This document shows, in pieces, positions 32,691 through 44,387 of a DNA stretch of 64,000 nucleotides (positions are counted from its first letter, which is position 1; each line of letters starts with the position of its first letter). The notes below the pieces were generated by a model. The model was not told the origin of the DNA. It made no database searches and was given only the letters and a program-made list of their open reading frames with translations. Made by a program: the position numbers and the translations under genes. The stretch comes from Papaver somniferum (taxonomy: Eukaryota > Streptophyta > Magnoliopsida > Ranunculales > Papaveraceae), in NCBI RefSeq assembly GCF_003573695.1, contig NC_039359.1, positions 94,485,275-94,549,274 on the forward strand, in the 5' to 3' direction.

Positions 32691-33089
32691 CAATTACGCT
32701 CGGTCTGGGGCGTATGTATTACATCCGTTTGGTCCGGCGGTGTTTATAAATACGCCTCATTCATACGTTCTTTATACATCCGTCCCAATATCATGCGTTC
32801 TTTATACATACGCCCGGTGTGAAGCGCTCACTATACTCCCGTCTGGATTCATACGCTCATAATAACCCCGTCCCACTATAACTGATTTTAGTCTGGGTCG
32901 GCGACCAGATTTGGTCCCAAACCCTAATTATCTCGACTAAATATAGTTTTAGTCCGTTCCATTACGGCTGGTTTTGAGACCAAATTTGGGTATAGTCCCC
33001 AAATTTGGTCGTGACTGTGGATGCTCTAAGATAAAATAGTAAAAGGAAAAAAAAAATATAATAAAAAAAAAGATTCTTAAAACAAAAGC

Positions 33090-33962
33090 TTTATCCAATG
33101 AACAACACATACCCCAGGAAAGTCTTCAAGACTGTCACCTAATGGAGTTATTGACATTGAATAGGTGGTCTTGTAGTACTCCACAGTGTAGTATTTACTA
33201 CAGTTTTTGCATACATTAAACAAAAATGATCAAAAATGCATTCATTTCATAATAACTCAACAATTGGCAGTACTTTCAAAAAACAATCTCAACTAAAAAC
33301 TCAACAAATAAAGGTACTTACTTAGCCCAGTTTGGTCTAAATCTAACCAGTGCACACACTGCATGCTGACATGGAAGCCAATATGGGATCTCCACATTTA
33401 GGTCACCCCATATTAAGTAATCACATATCTGCCTAGGCTTTGGAATTTCTTCACAAGGTTTCATCGTCTTCTTCAAATGTTCTGCTACAAACTCAGAGTT
33501 GCACTTCTTGTTTTTATTTGGTTCTTCACAACCATTGCATGTGTGCACTAGGTTGGTTTCCCTGATTGTGAAAGTATTTTCATCAAGCAATTTTCTTGCA
33601 GTCACTTTCCACATACACCCATGACTTTCGTTATAATAACAATCCGCATATACTCTATGTGGCTCTGACTTCCTCAACTTGAACACAGAATGCTCCAACA
33701 CACAATACTCCCTTAAATTATTTTTGAAAGCCTGCTTATTAAGGAAAGCCATACCTACACAAAATTCACCAGGAGTAGGTTCAGCAGTTTCTTCATTCGG
33801 CAATGTCAAATCTTCTGGATCATTTGCATATTGGCCGAACTGCAATTTCCAAGAAACTTGTTCATCTTCAGTCAATTCAACTGGACCTCTATTGGCATAA
33901 AAATCTACAACACTATCACCTTCTCCAGGCGTAACATCATCAACATTTACAGGCCCATTCAT
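33090..33962 (-). pseudogene. MULE transposase, DNA-binding and SWIM parts (catalytic core missing)
   Basis: Frame 33962-33318 carries the MuDR-type N-terminal DNA-binding domain: VGMAFLNKQAFKNNLREYCV, ADCYYNESHGCMWKVTARK and NLVHTCNG (WRKY-like zinc fold, residues about 65-150). It then jumps from ICDYLIWGDL directly to VEIPYWLPCQHAVCALVRF, the CxH of the SWIM finger. The DDE catalytic region that should lie between (several hundred residues) is absent. A further exon at about 33190-33095 (YYTVEYYKTTYSMS) is the usual post-SWIM sequence. The product could not catalyse transposition. Confidence 0.8.
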
Positions 33963-34785
33963 TTCAGTTGCAAGCCATTCATTTCAACAACATACTCATG
34001 ATCAGACTCATCATCTTCATCTTGGACTGGTTCGATTTCAACAAACCCATTTAACCATTTCGTATAAGTATTTCTGTCATCTTCATCTTCACTATCAACA
34101 TACTTGAAATTTGGAGCATCATCTGGATGACACTCTTCTATATTTTTATTTGGTAGATTAACCTGGTCTTCATCAATATAAGCATCTTCAACTAAGATTG
34201 CCTGAGAACATGCTTGTTGCAAGAAGTCTTCATCATCATCCCAAATATGTTCAACATCCACCTGTTTCTTTCCCTTCTTTATTCTTGCTTCTTGATTATC
34301 ACAAACACTTGCTTGGGTATCAATAATCTCACATTCATCTTCAAACACTAGTCTTTTAGGTCCCGACACAGTAGTGTAGCTCTTCTTCTTAGCTGCTTCT
34401 TGTAATCTTGGACTCTTCCTAGTTATCGCCTTTGCTTTAGAAACTGGTGTCTTTTGTTTAGAAACACCACTAACTGCTGACTGGTCGACACCACTAGTTC
34501 CTGTCAGATCTCCACCAAGCACAAAAATATCTAGACAAACATACCCTTCATCATCTGCCACGACATTTCTCCACATTTCAAAAAATACGAAATCATTTTT
34601 TATATGGACAGTTCCCCATAAAAACATTTGATGCCAGCAACACACCAATTCCCCTCAACCTAATCTTCACCAACTGCTTAAACTTACCCCAATTGATAGT
34701 GTCACAATCAACATTATCACAGTACAGTTTCTGACCCTCATGCACTCCATTGATTATCCTTAGGAAAAAATTCAACTTCATTACC
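33959..34785 (-). pseudogene. MULE transposase, N-terminal acidic part
   Basis: The exon begins at 34785 after a CAG acceptor: VMKLNFFLRIINGVHEGQKL ... DTINWGKFKQLVKIRLRGI, the usual N-terminal region of plant MULE proteins. A one-base shift near 34620 moves the frame to 34648-33959, which is acidic and ends VEPIQDEDDESDHEYV-like before the DNA-binding domain. It is joined in phase to the small first exon at 35315-35355. Confidence 0.65.
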
Positions 34786-35314
34786 CTGATGCACATCAAG
34801 TTAAGACATTCAGACCAACATTTCTAGAATAAAAGTAATAACATTTTTAACATTTCGTGCATGACATGCTATGGGATTACATTAAACTGTAATCTACAAA
34901 CAACCATTACATTGTATGATATTTTTCAAATCTAAATACATAAATGCAACACCCACTGCATATGATTTTACTAGCATTAAAGCTTACCAATGAAGTTTAA
35001 TGCCATTCCAAAGTCAGCAAGGGTTTGGGAACGAAATAGTCGAGCAATCCATTGATCTCACAAATCAGTAAACCTCTAATTTCAGTACAATTGTAATTTC
35101 ACAAATCAAACATTGTTTACTGTTCATATCATGTTTAAATTATTCAACTTCAATAAATCATGATATAATTACCCTTATTCAACCTACATAAACCCTAAAT
35201 TTCAATGTTCCCCAAATCCGAAAAACCATAAGTTCAAAAGAAGCATATAACACACGATTGAAACTGAAATTTCAGGAAAACAATTAAAACAAGAACTGGG
35301 TTTCATAAACTTAC

Positions 35315-35355
35315 GGTTTATCACTATCTCCTTCTTCTCCTTTTCGATCTTCCAT
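35315..35355 (-). pseudogene. MULE transposase, small first exon
   Basis: On the minus strand ATG at 35355 starts MEDRKGEEGDSDK and ends at a good GTAAGT donor (35314). The two leftover bases join with the first base at 34785 to restore frame. Nothing else coding is seen between 34800 and 35758; this stretch is transposase intron, leader and terminal repeat. Confidence 0.5.
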
Positions 35356-36987
35356 TATCTTTCTTCAATTACTTATACCACCGTCTCTGGTTTCTCCTTA
35401 CTCTGTTTTACTCACCATATATCTTCTCACTACAACTCTCAAGTTTAGTCTCTGGTTCAATCGCCGTCTCTACATATTTTTTTTTATTTTATAATTAGGA
35501 GGAGAATATCTTTTTTATTTTCTTATTACGAGGAGAAGATTTTTTGTTATTTTGTGAAATCTTACACAGTGAGATTATGGTCCGTTAAGATATTTCGAAG
35601 ATTTTTTTTTTTTATTTTGAGAAATCTTCCACAGTGCAATTATGGTCCGTTAAGATATTCCGATTGGGAAAATGTGGATCTATACACGTGTCGTCCGAAG
35701 AAACCTTAAGGTTAGATCAGGAATTTCATCACTTGTCATAATCTCGTGAGACGATATATTGACCAGTCAACCATTTAACAACAAATGGATGGAACAGGAG
35801 ACGGTGGGGCATATTCCCATAACTTTTTTCTATGGGGCATTTTCCCTATGGGGCATCGAAATATGGGGCATTTTCCCAATTTCCCTAATTAAACGGATGC
35901 CAAGTCGGGCTGAGGACATTAAACTAAGCGCTAAATGGGAGGAAACCCATCGATTTTGTATCTCTATCCCTTTTGTTTTTAGTTTTATTAGTTTTTCATG
36001 TCATATCTTGCATTTCCATCTTAGATTTTACAAGTCCTATATCTATAATGAAAGTTTTGACGAATTCTCGTCAGAAACTGCGCACTTGTCACGAAAATAG
36101 CTCTCGAGACTTCATACGGAGTCCGATTTGAGTGATTGACCCCAACTTTTAAAGAGGACATCCATACCTTTCTTTTCCAAAAAGAAAATTTTAATTTGGA
36201 GTTTGTTAGGTTGGAGATGTAGGCCTGGACATTTGAGTTTCGATATTTTTCTAGAACTTTTTCAGATTGCATGTCAGTCAGTCCGGAGGCCATAAAAGTC
36301 AGACCATTTATCGAAACACTGTGCCCTTTTGACACCTTATATAATAGAATCAGGCGAACAACTTTCGTTCAGGATGTTTTTCCTATTTCCCTACCCATTG
36401 GTACAGTTCTCGAGCTTTCAAGGCTGTTATGTCAGAAATCAGAATTTTCGGTTTTGAACATTGAGGACAATGTTGAGTTTAAGTGTGGGGGAGCATTTAG
36501 TATCATACTATATGCATATGCACATAATAAATAATACTCTTTGATTTCTTGCATTCTTGAGACTTCATATTTTGGAGTTACTTATGAGCTATTTAGGATG
36601 ACACTCTAAAACTTTTCAGGTTGAAATAGTTCTTATAGCTGTAGATTGAGTTCCACTTTATTGTTCTAATTTTTTCAAATATATATGTTCATAATTGAAT
36701 GCGAAACTCAGCTACGGTAGTCATTTGAAAGAGTCGTCCTCGCATTTAATTATTACCGAATCACTTTCTTTTTATTTTTGCAGTTATATGTTTCTCTAAA
36801 GTGATTTGGTGGGATCCTAATACTGCCGTGGATGTTGTAGCAAAGTAATCATTGGTTTAATTTATATAAAATCCCCATAAGACAATTGTCTTAGACTCAT
36901 AAAGAGTGAGCCGGAAAAAAAAGAACAAAAAAAGAAAAAGAAAAAAACATATATATAAGGCTCCTCTTCATTTATCGACACTTGGAT

Positions 36988-37073
36988 AGCAATACGTGTG
37001 AAAAGTTGTCCCTGTCTCCGTCGCCTAAGCAAGCATGGAACGCAGGATCCAAGGCAACTATCACGTATTTGCT
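36988..37073 (+). repeat. Stem-loop repeat unit 1
   Basis: Arms AGCAATACGTG (36988-36998) and CACGTATTTGCT (37062-37073) pair with one bulge. An inner helix AGTTGtCC / GGCAACT continues it. The loop holds CTCCGTCGCCTAAGCAAGC. It is 86 nt in total, repeated at 37189. Confidence 0.75.
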
Positions 37074-37188
37074 GAAAAGGAACATGCTCTAGAGTATCTA
37101 ATCATGTAGTCGATAAAATAAAATAAAAACATATCATCATTATATAGCAAGTCAAAAAGACTATTGATGAGGTTCTTGACGCTTAGAT

Positions 37189-37274
37189 AGCAGTATGTGT
37201 GAAACGTTGTCCCTGTCTCCGTCGCCTAAGCAAGCGTGGAACGCAGGATCCAAGGCAACTATCACATACTTGCT
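37189..37274 (+). repeat. Stem-loop repeat unit 2
   Basis: Same 86-nt length and nearly the same loop as unit 1. The arms are AGCAGTATGTG and CACATACTTGCT: the two changed base pairs (A-T to G-C and C-G to T-A) remain paired. See findings. Confidence 0.75.
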
Positions 37275-37853
37275 GAAAGGAAACATGCGCTTAGTGTAAC
37301 TAATCATGTGGTCAAGTTAAATGGGTGCTTCTCTCAACTATTGCGCTATAAATATAATCCTTTGACGACATTCATACAAGTATTGTGGGTAACATCGTTC
37401 ACTTAAGTCAACATTTGCACACTTCACTTTTCTATTTCCATTTTCTTATCTATCCATGTGATTTCAGTATGCGAGTGTTGTGATAAACATTGCAACAATT
37501 AAGATGACTATCTTAGTAGAGTTTTGCAATCAGGTTAAATGTCACACGTAAGTAATTGCTTACATGTGATGATTGAAATGTATGTGGGATGTTTGCAGCT
37601 AAAGAACATATGCAAGCTAATTATTTGGATTTTGCTTTGTGTCTATCCTTAGTTGTTCTTCCAAGGAGATAAATTGGAGTAGGTTTTGTGGGTATACCTC
37701 TTGTAAGCCCTCACGAGACTATAACTCGTCCACTAGGGACACTTAGGGGTTTAAAGGCTTGTTATACATGCTAAGTGTAACCGTATTCTCAACAAGATGG
37801 AGTTGTTGTATTTAGGATTAGTTTTATTTAGTTTGCTCGAGGACTAGAAAAAG

Positions 37854-37870
37854 CTAAGTGTGGGGGAATT
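37854..37870 (+). promoter_or_regulatory. Polypurine tract of the Athila-like element
   Basis: AAGTGTGGGGGAATT lies directly before the TGATAAG start of the 3' LTR at 37871, the expected place for plus-strand priming. Confidence 0.8.
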
Positions 37871-39417
37871 TGATAAGTGCATAATTCATATGATTTTAGT
37901 GTCCATTTCATACTTGTTTTAGCTATTATTAACGCATATTTTCATATTAGTACTCTTGTTTTCTCTTGTTTGACTCTATTAGGTGAATCATCCACAAAGG
38001 AGCTACAAAGTTCTGAAAAGAGCTAGGAATAGAAGTATTCCAAGTATCCAAGTGCCAAAGTCCAAGAGAAGTGGAAGAAATGCGAGGAAAAGGAGCAAAA
38101 CGCTCAAAATCAAGAGAAGGGCCAAAGACCGATCTTAACTCATTCAAATTAATGATTTATCATCACCATCTTGAGGAAAATTTAAATATAAAAATAATGC
38201 AAAAAGAATGAGGTCATTCCGAGTTCGGATGAAGAAGGTGTGGTCAAAACAAGATTTTATTGAATACCGAAGACAGTAAAGTTCACGGACGACTTTCATA
38301 CTTTAATTCCGAAAATTTCTGCTGGAATTTGAAGTTTGTGGACTGGGTTCGCAAACTTAGGTAGTAGGAAACGTGTATAAACTCCTTGGAAGGCCTAAGG
38401 GCACGTTTGGGAACGTTATTTCGTTATTTTGGGTCGGATTCTTGAACCGAACCCAATACGTGAATACCAAGCAATGTAAACCTATAAAAAGGTATTAGGT
38501 TATGTGAAATCATATCATATCATTAGGTCACTAATTGTTAGGGTTTGCAGAGAAGAAACATCATACGGAGCGATTATCAATCGTAACGTTATCTCTTTAC
38601 TTTTCTCATATATATATCATGGATGTTTCTACATCCATGGGTAGATAAACACCTATTGATTGAGGATGAATTCTAAGTTGTAAACAAGATTTGAGTTATT
38701 ATATTAATCTACTTTGAAGTTCTTCATATGATTATCGTTTGTTTATACTATTTGAATATTTATGATTGATTGATAGATTGTTTAGGTGGCCAACTAAATT
38801 GATCTGTTGATTCAATCTATTGCTAGTATTAAGTTAGGAGATAAGTAATCGTCGAATAACTTGTACACAAGTAGAGAACACAAAACCTTGCAGAGGGATT
38901 CTGTGGAGCCATTGTGTGTATAAACAACACTAAAAAGTGGACCTTGATATAAGAGTCTAACTAGTAGGATCAACCTATAAATTCACAAAAGATAAAGCAT
39001 TCGATTGGATTACACCTTGGGTGATATACTACTTGGTGGTTCGTTGAATAGAATCTGGTAGGCGAGAACTTCCGTATCCAGTGATATAAGGAATTTAGGG
39101 GATAACACTGATCTAGCTGTTATTCCACGGTTGGTGATAATCTATGACTAACAATGAGTAGGCAATTATAATAACTCATTGAAAATTTATTAATGAAGAA
39201 GGATTGCTCGATCATATATCTCTCTATTGCTTACAACTTAATATTTTCAATTGCTTTTATTTACTTTGTTCGAAATCTAAAACAAAACCCTCCTTTGTGA
39301 CACTTTGACAACTAAAACTCACTGCTCTTTGTGGGAACGATCCTTACTGCCATTATATTACCAGTTAATTGTGTGGAAATAAGATTATTAATTTGATTGC
39401 ACTCACGACACGCATCA
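37871..39417 (+). repeat. 3' LTR of the Athila-like element
   Basis: 1547 bp, TGATAAGTGC to CGCATCA, colinear with 23935-25466. Differences are spread along its length (for example near 37930-37960, 38170-38200 and 39180), showing an older insertion. The target duplication GGTAC follows at 39418. Confidence 0.9.
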
Positions 39418-41770
39418 GGTACTGGTGATATCAATTCTAGGTTAGATAGAGCCTTAGGTAACAGTGATTGGTACTTAGCTTACACAGACTCTACTCTTAG
39501 ACATTTACACCAAAATGGGTCAGACCACACACCTATATTGTCAGAACTCTCAAGAAAAAATAGTGTGTCAGGTAGAAACTGGATGTTTTTTGAGCATTGG
39601 CTCAAACATGATATTTTTCTGAACATATTAAGTCTGCTTGGTCTGCTAATTTCACCGGTTCTAATGCTTTTGTTCTTTCCAATAAGTTATATAATACAAG
39701 GCACACTTTGTCCCTGTGGAGCACAAATTCTTTTGGTAACATTAATAAGCATATTTCCCAGCTTCAGTCAGAGATAAATATTTTACAAGCTGCAGATTTG
39801 AATAGTTTAAACACAGAAGCTATTATCAAGTTGGAAGCTGAAGTTAGAAGGATCAATGATATTCAAGCACGATCCAACCGATAGAAAGCCAGAGACCACT
39901 TCTATAATGAAATGGATATGAATTCAAGGTATTTTTATATTATAATGAGTCGCATGAAATCTCGAAATAGGATTGATTCTCTCTTGGCCCTTGATGGCAC
40001 ATGGTGCAATGACAGAGACACTCTTTCTGATCTTCTAAGAAACCCTTTTCAAGGTATTATGTCTACATCAAATCCTCCAGACAACAAGCACTTTATCAAA
40101 CATATACCTCAGTGTATCTCGACAGAAGACAATGAAGAACTTGAAGCTATCCCTACAGAGCAGGAAATCTTTCAAGCTCTGATGACAATGGAACCATGGA
40201 CTTCTCCAGGACCATATGGCTTTTCGCCTGGCTTCTACCAAACTAAATGGAAATTTGTTAAGGAAGATGTATGCAAAATGATTAAATCCTTCTTTCATCG
40301 TTGGTTTCTTCTTCAGCAGCTAAATAACACAAGAGTCTTTTTGATTCATAAAGTTCAGATAACCAATAAACCAAAAGATTTTCGTCCGATAGCATTGTGT
40401 AACACAGTATATAAAATTATCTCAAAAATTATTGCCTTGATGATGAAGAAGCATATTGCAAAAATCACCTCTCCAATGCAATCAACATATGTCCCAGGAA
40501 GATTAGTCTCGAAGAATATATGTTTAGTTCAAGAAATTGTTCAAGCTATGAAGAAAAAAAAAGGTTTAAGTGGTCATCTTGCACTTAAAATGGACATGTC
40601 CATGGTGTTCGATAGATTAGAGTGGAGCTTCTTACTGTATATTCTTAAAAGGTTTGGATTCTCAGAAAAGTTTCGTCAGCTGATCTCTCAATGTATCTCT
40701 ACAACGCATATTGAAGTTATGTCAAGCCTTCACGTGGTATTCGGCAAGGTTATCCTTTATCACCCTACCTCTTCATCCTTGTAATGAAATCATTCTCAAG
40801 GTATTTAGCTTACTGTGAGGAAACAGTTCAATTGACAGGTATGAAAATTTCTCGCTCAGCACCAAATATTAATCATCTGCTTTTTGCAGATGATTGTCTT
40901 TTATTCTGTAAATCTAATGATTCTCAAGTTCAAAAACTACTTCAAGTGATTCACCAATTTTCACTATGCTCAGGACAGCTGATTAATTTCAATAAATCAA
41001 CAGTTTACTTTAGTTCTAATCTTGATCCTGAGGTTTTTCAATCTATCAGTGACACTTTACAAGTCACATATCTTAATATGTCATATGAGAAGTACCTTGG
41101 TTTACCCTTTTCTGTGGGCAGTAAAAAACGTATTCCTTTTTCTATTCTCTGCGACAAAATGGATAACAGATTCTCTAACTGAAATGGCAACAACATGTCT
41201 GAAGCAGCTAGATCAGTGATGATAAAGAATGTTTCAAATGCGATTCCAATTCATCACATGACAAGTTTCAAGATTCCTGATGTTACTATCAAAAAGATGA
41301 CCTCTAAACAACAATAGTTTTGGAGAAATAAAAAACATGTAAGGGAAACCACATTATTTCTTGGAGAAGAACTCAGAAACCTAAGGAAGAAGGAGGATTA
41401 GGTTTTCGTGATATGCACATTTTTAATAGAGCTTTGATAGCGAAATCAGCTTGGAAGCTTTGCTCTGGTATTGAATCTATGATGGAAAAATCGCTTCAAG
41501 CTAAATATTTTCAAGATGAAGATCTCTTTAAATTGAAGAAGAAGACTAACTCCACCTGGAGTTGGAGAAGTCTAAGCTCGGAGTTAGCATTTGTTCAAAA
41601 ACACAGTTGCTGGTGTTTGGGTAACGGTAAGAAAATTTTAATTTGGAAGTATAGATGGGTCAAAGCTTTACTGACTGCTCCAGTTCCAAAGAAAGGCTGT
41701 ACTCATATCAACGATATAAATATGTGCACCAACTTTTTAATCATGATAACAGTTCCTGGGTTATTAATGT
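39418..41770 (+). pseudogene. LINE ORF2, reverse transcriptase part
   Basis: It resumes the endonuclease with DINSRLDRALGNSDW and NGSDHTPIL (the final His/Asp block of APE endonucleases). After stops near 39775-39884, the RT (39912-40784 and 40784-41182) shows PWTSPGPYGFSPGFYQ, FRPIALCNTVYKIISKI, LALKMDMSMVFDRLEW and HLLFADDCLLFCKSN (catalytic F-A-D-D). A one-base shift at about 40784 splits the domain. The C-terminal region (41413-41802) has RDMHIFNRALIAKSAWKL. Target-primed reverse transcription would be its role. Confidence 0.87.
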
Positions 41771-43342
41771 GGGTTATTTGGTTTTTGGTACTTACTTTTT
41801 GACCTAAACCTGGGTTTGGTCTAACATTTGTCCAGGCTTTGCGTTTGGTATAAAGACCAATGTTGACCCGCATTGACCACGTTAGACTTTAACTTCTGTT
41901 TATAAATTAATTAAAGAAAAAATAAAAAATAAAAAAAATTAAAATTTTAGGGGAGTTTACCATCTTATCCTTAACTAAAGACCAACCACTACTCTTTCTC
42001 TTCTTCATTTTAAAACCGATAGGAGAGAGGAAAGGCCGAGAGATTGAGAGAGGAAAAGCCGAGAGCAGAGAAACCAAATGAGGTCTGAATGGGTTCGATT
42101 GTTTGAGATTTATGGGTGGAGCTGGATTCGAAGTAACATCAAGCTACAAGATCAGACAAATTATAAATTAGGGTTTTGATATAATCTGCAGGCAGGAAAG
42201 GAAGATTCACGAAAAAATTGGTTACTGTTAATTGATTCAGTCAGAGATAGAGAAGATTCAGATGGGGTTTGTGGTGGATTTGATTTTAGCATCAGCTGAG
42301 TAGCAGAGAAGACCAGAAAGGAAGATTCATAAAGAGATTGGTTGTTGTTTATTGGTTTAGTCGGAGATAGAGAAGATTCAGATGTGGTTTGAGATGGATT
42401 TGAGTTTAGCATTAGTTGAGAAACAGAAAGTTGGAGAAATTGTAGGTGTTCTTGAGCTGCAGAGAAGACGGGAAAGGAAAATTCATGAAAAAATTGGTTG
42501 TTATTTATTGATTCAGTCGGAGATAGAGAAGATTCAAATTCGGTTTGAGATGGATTTGAGTTTAGCATCAGCTGAGAAACAGAAAGTTGGAGAAATTATA
42601 GGTGTTCTTGTGCTGCAGAGAAGAACGACACTGATATTCATGGGTTTTGAGCAGGTTGTGAGTGATAATGATGATTGATTGAATTATTGCTACTGTTGAG
42701 TTTGAGAGAAAGAAGTACAAGCCGTAAAAAGGTTCGATCTGAGAAAATGGATGTTGATTTTGTATGTGACAAAAATTAATGAGTTGAAGCAGTTGTAGTG
42801 GGTTTGTGTTGGTGGTGGTGGTACTAGATTCAATGGGGTTGAATGGCTATTGTTGAATCTGGTGATGGAATTCAGATGGTGTAATTGGTGGAAGCCGAAC
42901 CGAAGTCCTGCAACAGATGTAAGAGAAGAATGAAGAAGTCTGTTGGTAATGAAAGAATAAACTAGATAAATGTTAGGAAATTGTTGCAGGGAAGAGCAAA
43001 GTAAAGGCCTAAAAATTTGGCCGGAAATGCATAAAAACAGATGGAACTCGGCCGGGTTTTCATCTGGGCGATTCAACTCGATACCAGCAATGAATTGACT
43101 CAGGTTTAGATGTTACTATATGATAGTCGTTGGATTTTAGACCCATTTCAGGGATATAATCGTAAACTACTTATTTTTATTTCTATATAAAACTAATTAA
43201 AAAGTCAATATCTAAACTCGTCATCATATAGCGGAGTCAATGCTAGTTAACGTTGGTGTTTAGACCAAACGCAAAAGCTGGACAAATCTTAGACCAAACC
43301 CAGGTTTAGGTCAAAAAGTAAGTACCAAAAACCAAATAACCC
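41771..43342. mobile_element. Non-autonomous MULE with long terminal inverted repeats
   Basis: 1572 bp. The ends GGGTTATTTGGTTTTTGGTA and its complement form inverted repeats of about 85 bp or more with few differences (41771-41860 and 43255-43342). The flanks are TATTAATGT (41762-41770) and TATTAATAT (43343-43351), a 9-bp target duplication with one change, typical of Mutator. No transposase is seen. The inside has a GA-rich part (42020-42075) and a tandem repeat (42180-42660). Confidence 0.85.
42180..42660 (-). repeat. Tandem repeat in the non-autonomous MULE, partly open
   Basis: Three imperfect copies of a unit of roughly 115-180 bp, each with 'ggaaaggaarattcayraaa', 'gattcagtcggagatagagaagattca' and 'gatttgagtttagcatcagctgag' phrases. 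A minus frame (42568-42161) runs through them and encodes repeats of LMLNSNPSQTxSESSLSPT. This may be a captured gene piece, but the repeat alone can keep a frame open, so I do not call a gene. Confidence 0.6.
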
Positions 43343-44387
43343 TATTAATATTCTTCAAGAGTTATTTGAGTCTAGCACTGTCAGACTTATCTCTGATATA
43401 CAGATTTACAACACTCAAGATGACAGGTTAGTCTGGTTACTTGAAAGAAATTGTGATTTCTCAGTAAAATCATCATACAGGAAGATGCATGACGAACAAG
43501 ATACTTCAGAATCTGTGGGGCCAAGAATGAAGATTTACAAAACATTGTGGAAACTACCTTTACTTCCTAGAATAAGGAAATTCTTATGAAAAGTTGTTTC
43601 AACTCTTCTTCCAACAAGAGACATTCTAAGCACAAAAATACATGGAATTGAATATGTCTGCCCCTTCTGTGAACAAATGCAGGAAACTCCAAATGGTTTT
43701 ATCTCCTTCTCAGATTGGACAAGAAGTTGGTTTGATGATCTTCATACTAAGAAGATTACGAATGATAAGATCTGCAAAAGAGCTATCATCGTGTGGTGCT
43801 TATGGACTGACATATGCGATAAAGCCTTTCAGGATATTAATCCTAGCCCTGAAAGAACTATTTTAAGATCACGTAGCTTCATCAGTGAACACTTAGCAAA
43901 AAATAACATGCCCCATATTTCTGCTAATAGGGTTTGTCGAAGAAATGTGCACTGTTCTCCTCCACCTTCGGATGTTGTTACCGTTAATGTTGATGGCTCT
44001 TAGTTGCATTCTAACAAAACTGGTGGGATTGGTCTAATGGTTCGAAATTTTGCAGGTGAGCAGCAAGCACCAGAGTGCATCTACTTGAAGGAAATTAGAA
44101 ATGCAGAGCAAGCGGAGTGCATGGGGTTGTGGGAAGCTGTGAATTTGGCACAAAGGCTAAAGCTGGAGAAAGTGCACTTTGAACTTGACGCAAAGACAGT
44201 GGTGGAAGCAGTCAACAATAAAGCTTCAATCGATTGGCAACTCCTTAATATGATAAAGAATGTTCAAAATTTTTTTAGTAGATTTCACTCTTGGAAATGT
44301 TCATATATTCCTAAAGAGGATAATAAAGTAGCAAACATTCTCTCTAAGCTTGCTAAGAGAAAATGCATTATCTGTGGCTTGGTCTAA
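43343..44387 (+). pseudogene. LINE ORF2, zinc-binding and RNase H part
   Basis: After the MULE the frame resumes with the RT zinc-binding region (LWKLPLLPRIRKFL ... STLLPTRDILSTKI ... YVCPFCEQM). From 43975 the RNase H is visible: TVNVDGS, GGIGLMVRNFAGE, ... EAVNLAQRLKLEKVHFELDA and IPKEDNKVANILSKLA. A TAG after NVDGS (44001-44003) and shifts near 43680 break it. Confidence 0.83.

Larger units (their letters stand above)
32088..33026. mobile_element. MITE-like element with terminal inverted repeats, inside the MULE
   Basis: 939 bp. The left end GAGCAACCACAGTCA pairs with the right end TGACTGTGGATGCTC. The flanks are TAA on both sides (32085-32087 and 33027-33029), the 3-bp TTA/TAA target typical of PIF/Harbinger-type elements. 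The inside is built of short tandem repeats and no open frame is seen. It sits in an intron-like gap of the transposase. Confidence 0.7.
30869..35881 (-). mobile_element. Mutator-like element (MULE), internally deleted
   Basis: Long terminal inverted repeats of about 120-140 bp flank it: left from 30869 (aattggaaaaatgcccc), right ending at 35881 (its complement reads aattgggaaaatgcccc). The repeats continue through ATATGCCCCACCGTCTC to TTGTTGTTAAA. They contain three spaced ATGCCCCA words. Inside, a transposase remnant runs on the minus strand. I could not find a convincing 9-bp target duplication, so the exact ends may be off by a few bases. Confidence 0.78.
35882..37853 (+). other. Athila-like 3' non-coding region
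   Basis: About 2 kb between the MULE and the 3' LTR. It holds 'gaacattgaggacaatgttgag..aagtgtgggggag' (36457-36494), the phrase shared with the gag-only element, then two stem-loop repeats at 36988 and 37189. No env-like frame is supported. Confidence 0.6.
23935..39417 (+). mobile_element. Athila-like Ty3/gypsy retrotransposon with nested MULE
   Basis: LTRs are at 23935-25466 and 37871-39417. The target-site duplication GGTAC is perfect (23930-23934 and 39418-39422). A tRNA-Asp-type primer site follows the 5' LTR, then gag, protease, RT, RNase H and integrase in Ty3/gypsy order, then a long 3' region. The LTRs show many differences, clearly more than the gag-only element, so this insertion is older. 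Many shifts and stops break the polyprotein. A MULE (30869-35881) lies between the integrase end and the 3' region. Confidence 0.9.

Noticed and set aside
30856..35894. Target-site duplication for the large MULE
   Set aside because: No 9-bp direct match on either choice of termini; left unclaimed.
41802..41805. CRISPR array, operons, ribosome binding sites
   Set aside because: The sequence is eukaryotic; no spaced direct repeats of CRISPR type or bacterial gene layout were seen anywhere.
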